From: Theobroma cacao
Taxonomy: Eukaryota; Streptophyta; Magnoliopsida; Malvales; Malvaceae
Length of the DNA stretch: 64,000 nucleotides
Direction: 5' to 3'
Assembly: GCF_000208745.1 (NCBI RefSeq)
Contig: NC_030853.1
Coordinates: 5,114,102-5,178,101, forward strand
In this document: positions 59,801 to 64,000 of the stretch, piece after piece
Layout: every line of letters starts with the position of its first letter
How positions within the stretch are numbered: the stretch's first letter is position 1
Translations under genes and position numbers: made by a program
The notes under the pieces: model-generated
Databases searched by the model: none
The model's input: the letters and a program-made list of their open reading frames with translations, nothing else
Told to the model about the DNA's origin: nothing

Positions 59801-62551
59801 GAAAATTCCAGAATTCTTCATTGGGAGGGTCAGCCAAAACCAGCAGGAGAGAGAGAGAAATAAGAACAAACCCTAGAGTGAGAAAATTTAAAGAAAAAGT
59901 GTGATTTTTCAAGGAATCAAGTGTTTAAAGGTATGATTTTTCAAGCTTAGCTTAAGATTTATCATTTCCATGCATTTCTCCTTATTTTCCATGGTTAAAT
60001 TATGTGTTTTGATGATGGATTCAAATCTGATCATATGGGTTTAGAGAGAGAAAGTTGTTAGATTAATTTGATTTTGAACTATGTTAGTGTTTAGTGTTAG
60101 TTTAGCATGTTTATGAGTAAAACAACAAGAAAAATATTCATTTTCTCCATGAATTTCTCTAGGCCGAATCTAGCCAATGGTGTGTGAGGATGAGGTTGAC
60201 TTTATTTTAAGAGAATTAGATGGAAAAATGATGAATTATGAGGTTGGAAATTAAATGGGAATTTTTGGTGCAAAAAAATTGAAATTTTTACCCACTAGGG
60301 GTAAAAGCGTAATTTGTGGTCCGAACTGATAAATTGGACCACATTCACAGTCATTGAGGTATTGTGGATATAATTGGATAATTGAAATTGAAATGGATGG
60401 AATTGGAGTTGAATTGGAGATTTTAGAAATTTACACCGTGTATAGGCGAGTTAGGTCGGACACTGTGATTAAGCGATTGTCCAAACATTTCACACCCTAT
60501 CTAGTGCATACGCATGGATAAGAGCCTGAAATAATATATATTGATTTGACACAAATTATTGAATTTTTTGTGTCATGTATTGTGGATAGGTGGTGAGCTA
60601 TCTGATACGGGTAAAAGACTACACCCGAGGACCGAGAATAGGAGTATATCTACTCCTAGTACAGTGAGTAAACTTACTATCGTCTTAATTATCTAGAGTA
60701 GATTTATTTAATTGTGTGATTTTATGGAAAAATGGTTTAATTGGAAAATTATTGTGTTTTATGGGAAAATGGGATTTTATAAAATAATTTTATAAAATTT
60801 TTGAAAATTTAATAATGATTTCAAAAATAGAGTAATTGGAGACCTATACTATGATTGTGTTGTTTATCCATGATTTTACATTAAATGGCTTATGATAAAT
60901 GTGGGTATGACTGGTAATGTTTATAATTTAAAGAATATGTGAACGGCTTTGATTTGCCTTGAATGTGTTAAGTGAGCCATGTCATACTATTATGATTTTA
61001 TTGGTTGGTGGATTATAAAGTGAGCACTGCAGTGACGGGGTTCCATGGGCCAGCCTAATTAGAGGGGCAAGGTTCCCAATTATTAAGCTTACCTCGATTG
61101 GAGAGGCGCGTAGGATAACTCTCGAGGTAGGATTTGAGTACATTTCACGTTGGCCACCACGTGAAACTAGGACTCAGCCAACGCCAGGGAATGGCTGTGT
61201 TGTCAAAGGTGAAATGTGTTTGTGTGTGTGATAATAAACAGCCTTGACGATCTCGATAAGATGCCTTCGGGGGGTATCCCCGAGAATGGATTTTTGGCAA
61301 GGGCCAAGTTTTTGAAAAGTACATAAGCCATGTTGAGTAATTGGATGAAATCCAATTATTTATATGGGTTGGGATGAATTATTTTAATTGTCTCATATTA
61401 CTCGACTTTAGATTATTTTGAGGATGTTTGTCGACTCACTAGAATTTTAGAATCTCACCCATTCTTCCTATACATTTTTCAGGCTCAGAATAGGCAGTAG
61501 ACTGTCAATTGCATCTAGAAGTAAATTTCGGAGTTACATCCTAGAAAGCAAGGTTATAGACTTAAACTTTCTCAGTTATTTTGGGGCCTACATGTCATTG
61601 TAATTTAAATTGCATACTCCAGTTTTCTATATTACAGTATGTATAAATTTATTTTGTTTTTATGTGCAAAAAATTAATCTTTTTTGTTTAAAAAATATAT
61701 ATATATTGTTTTACACTAAATAGATTATTTTAATTACTATTTTTATTTTATTTTATTTTATTTTATTATTCAAAAAAAAAAAGAAGAAAAAAGAGAGGAA
61801 TGAAAAAACTGGTACAAAAGCCTTGCGAGGTCTCGAAAGGCATTCGGGGGAAGAATGTCTATCGAGGCTTTGCAACGGTTGTCACGGGCTCGATAGCAGT
61901 TCCGAGTCGTGACAGAAGAGAAATGGGCTGGTTTTGTGCCAATTTATAAGGAAAATAATAAAGAAATAAAAGCTTGACACTTGTCACCTTACCATTGGTC
62001 CATTTTTAAATTCTTAACTATTAAGCTTTCTTTCTCCACCACATAAAATCCTTCAATTATCTATAATAATAATGGGTGAAATTCATGTGCTGAACAAGTG
62101 TTGGGTGGTGTAAAATTATAATTTTACCCTTGAGGTGGCAAAATGACTATTTTACCATTATCCTCGAAAAAACGCCGAAATTAAAATTCTTCACTTCTCA
62201 AACTCAAATTATACTCTAAATGATCAATCTTAGTCAAAAATTTCATCCAACACTCACATCTTAACCTCGGGTAGCAAAATGACCATTTTGCCTTTGGGTC
62301 ATGAAAATTCCAATTTGACTCCAAATCAGTCTTCGAACTCCGAATCACCATATTAAATCATTCTGGGAATTTAAAATTCTAAATTTCATCTTAAAATCTT
62401 TATTTGGTCTAGTTCGAGGCTTAATTCAACTTAGTTGTACCATTCAGTACACTATCATCTTTTGACGATTTTTCGGGGCTTTCCAAGTATGCAAGCATAT
62501 TGTCAATCACATGAATGACATGACAAGTATTTTATAAGGTCGGGCTTGACA
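56892..62551 (-). mobile_element. Family C solo LTR in Copia-2 integrase (contains a second, opposite family C LTR)
   Basis: Flanked by CTTTA (56887-56891, 62552-62556). Starts TGTCACGACCCC and ends GGGCTTGACA, the reverse complement of the family C copy at 6555-11036. Removing it and one CTTTA joins AAGAACTTTAACTGTTGAAG, which reads through in pol. Net 2.9 kb. Confidence 0.94.
59182..61914 (+). mobile_element. Family C solo LTR nested inside the previous one, opposite orientation
   Basis: Flanked by GAAGA (59177-59181, 61915-61919). Starts TGTCAAACCC, ends GAGTCGTGACA. Aligns with 7881-11036 in the same orientation. 2733 bp, no ORF. Confidence 0.94.
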
Positions 62552-62556
62552 CTTTA

Positions 62557-64000
62557 ACTGTTGAAGAATCAATCCATGTAGTTTTTGATGAGTCCAATGC
62601 CTTACAAAAGGGAATTCATGCTGATGATGATGATGTAGAAATCCTAGAAAAGCAAATGGAAGAAATGAGCTTAGAGAACAATAAGAATAATGAAGAAAGC
62701 ACATCTATAAGAGAAAATGAAACTCCACCTCTAGAAAATTTGCAAAGAATAGAAATTTAGCATAGTGATCTGCCAAGGAGTTGGAGATATGCAAAAGATC
62801 ATCCACAAGAACAAATCATATGTGACATTTCTCAAGGAGTTAAGACTAGAAGAGCAACAAGAGAGACTTGTGAGTTTTTAGCTTTCATATCTCAAATTAA
62901 GCCTAAGACATTTGAAGAAGCAGAAAAAGAGGAAAGTGGTATTGGCCATGCAAGAGGAACTTGATTAATTCAAAAGAAACCATGTATGGTCATTAGTCTC
63001 TAGACCTTTAAACCACCTTATTTTTAGATCAAAATGGGTGTTTAGAAATAAGGTAGATGAGCAAGGAAATATAGTTCGAAATAAAGCTAGGTTAGTAGCC
63101 CAAGGATACAATTAAGAGGAAGGAATTGACTATGATGAAACCTTTACACCGGTTGCTAGGATTGAAGCCATAAGGTTGTTGCTTGCTTTTGCATGCTTTA
63201 TGAATTTTAAATTGTACCAAATGGATGTAAAGAGTGCATTTTTAAATGGATTTATTCAAGAGGAAGTGTATGTTGAACAACCACCAGGATTTGAAGACTT
63301 TGAAAAACCAGATCATGTTTTCAAACTTCATAAAGCCTTGCATTGATTGAAACAAGCTCCTAGAGCTTGGTATGAGAGGCTTTCAAAATTTCTGGTTGAA
63401 AAAGGTTGTGTTAGAGGTAGTATTGATACTACATTGTTTATTAAAAGATATTTAAAGGATTTAATTGTTGTCAAAATTTATGTGGATGACATTGTGTTTG
63501 GTGTAACTAATGAGGCTTTATGCAAGAACTTTGCTAAAGAAATGCAAGGTGAATTTGAGATGAGCATGATGGGTGAGCTGAAGTACTTTCTTGGCCTTCA
63601 AATTAAGCAAAGTGAGAAAGGAATCTTCATCAACCAAGAAAGATACACTTAAGACATGCTCAAGAAGTTTGATATGCTAAAGCTAAAATCAATTTGTACA
63701 CCAATGAGTCCATCCACCAGACTTGACTTAGATGAAAAAGGAAATGATGTTGATCAAAAGCTCTATAGAGGTATGATCGGATCATTGCTTTACTTAATAG
63801 CAAGTAGATCAGATATTCAATTTAGTGTGTGTTTGTGTGCTAGATTTCAGTCACAACCTAAAAAATCACACTTAACTGTTGTTAAGAGAATTTTTAGATA
63901 CCTCTTAGAAACACAAACCTTAGGAATATGGTATTCTAGAGAATCATTATTTAATATTGTAGGCTATTCGGATGTAGACTTTGTTGGAAGCAAAACAGAT
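62557..64000 (+). pseudogene. pol: Copia-2 pol C-terminal part: integrase end, RT, start of RNase H
   Basis: Picks up at TVEESIHVVFDESNAL. RT: RNKARLVAQGYN, a TAA replacing a Gln-type codon (63114-63116), QMDVKSAFLNGF, a TGA in place of Gly in LH(stop)LKQAPRAWYE (63345-63347), and IYVDDIVFGV. A TAA follows INQERYT (63650-63652). RNase H is reached (YSDVDFVGSKTD) and the window ends inside it. Closest kin is 4254-6549. Confidence 0.9.

Larger units (their letters stand above)
46343..64000 (+). mobile_element. Copia-2, Sirevirus-type Ty1/copia retrotransposon (right end outside window)
   Basis: Same family as Copia-1 and opposite in orientation. 5' LTR 46343-53911 (interrupted), primer site 53914-53925, gag, protease, integrase, RT and part of RNase H. 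The bases before the LTR, CTTAA (46338-46342), are the expected left target copy. Four nested LTRs add about 12 kb. The frame is broken in gag, RT and other places. Confidence 0.92.

Overview
This window is plant nuclear DNA, most likely from a eudicot. It holds one recognisable host gene split by short and very long introns, a Sirevirus-type Ty1/copia pair, a chromovirus-type Ty3/gypsy element, a Mutator-like element (MULE) carrying a Ulp1-type protease gene, and AT-rich spacers. I cannot name the species from sequence alone. About three quarters of the window is transposable-element DNA. I saw no rRNA, tRNA or CRISPR.

Layout. 1-14717: a minus-strand Sirevirus (Copia-1) with 5' LTR, tRNA-Met primer site, gag, pol, an extra envelope-like ORF and a polypurine tract. 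Its integrase is split by a 4.5 kb insertion that itself contains another insertion, and its 3' LTR is cut by a further insertion that runs off the left edge. 14718-17300: a degraded LTR with a 629 bp inverted-repeat element, then AT-rich spacer. 17301-31553: the host gene, a CTNNBL1 (beta-catenin-like protein 1) orthologue on the minus strand, reconstructed as 8 coding exons (1563 bp, 520 aa). Its last intron is 7.0 kb and contains an antisense, RT-deleted gypsy chromovirus. 31554-32200: promoter side of CTNNBL1. About 32200-42060: a MULE of the Kaonashi (KI) type, with a DUF1985 plus Ulp1-protease gene on the plus strand, a mudrA transposase gene on the minus strand, a 136 bp inverted repeat where the two genes converge, and several minisatellites sharing a TGACACGCC core. 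42060-46342: spacer, a gag-only copia remnant (Copia-3) and LTR debris. 46343-64000: a second Sirevirus (Copia-2, plus strand) of the same family as Copia-1. Its 5' LTR is split by two solo LTRs and its integrase by a solo LTR that contains another solo LTR. It runs off the right edge.

The clearest structural result is the nesting. Six single TG...CA units of 1.3-3.7 kb (before subtracting nested DNA: up to 5.7 kb) each have an exact 5 bp target duplication: CTATG, ATATA, ACTTA, CTAAG, CTTTA and GAAGA. Removing them rejoins the host element, and for ACTTA the other Sirevirus LTR supplies the empty site. None carries an internal region, so they behave as solo LTRs. They belong to three related long-LTR families, called here B, C and D.

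The most novel-looking material is in the MULE. Its Ulp gene has two introns of 556 and 560 bp that are copies of one another, each with the same 31 bp minisatellite. It also has a tandem run of exactly 72 bp exons made by exon-plus-intron duplication. The perfectly placed hairpin lies between the convergent genes. In the host gene, intron 1 appears to use a GC donor.
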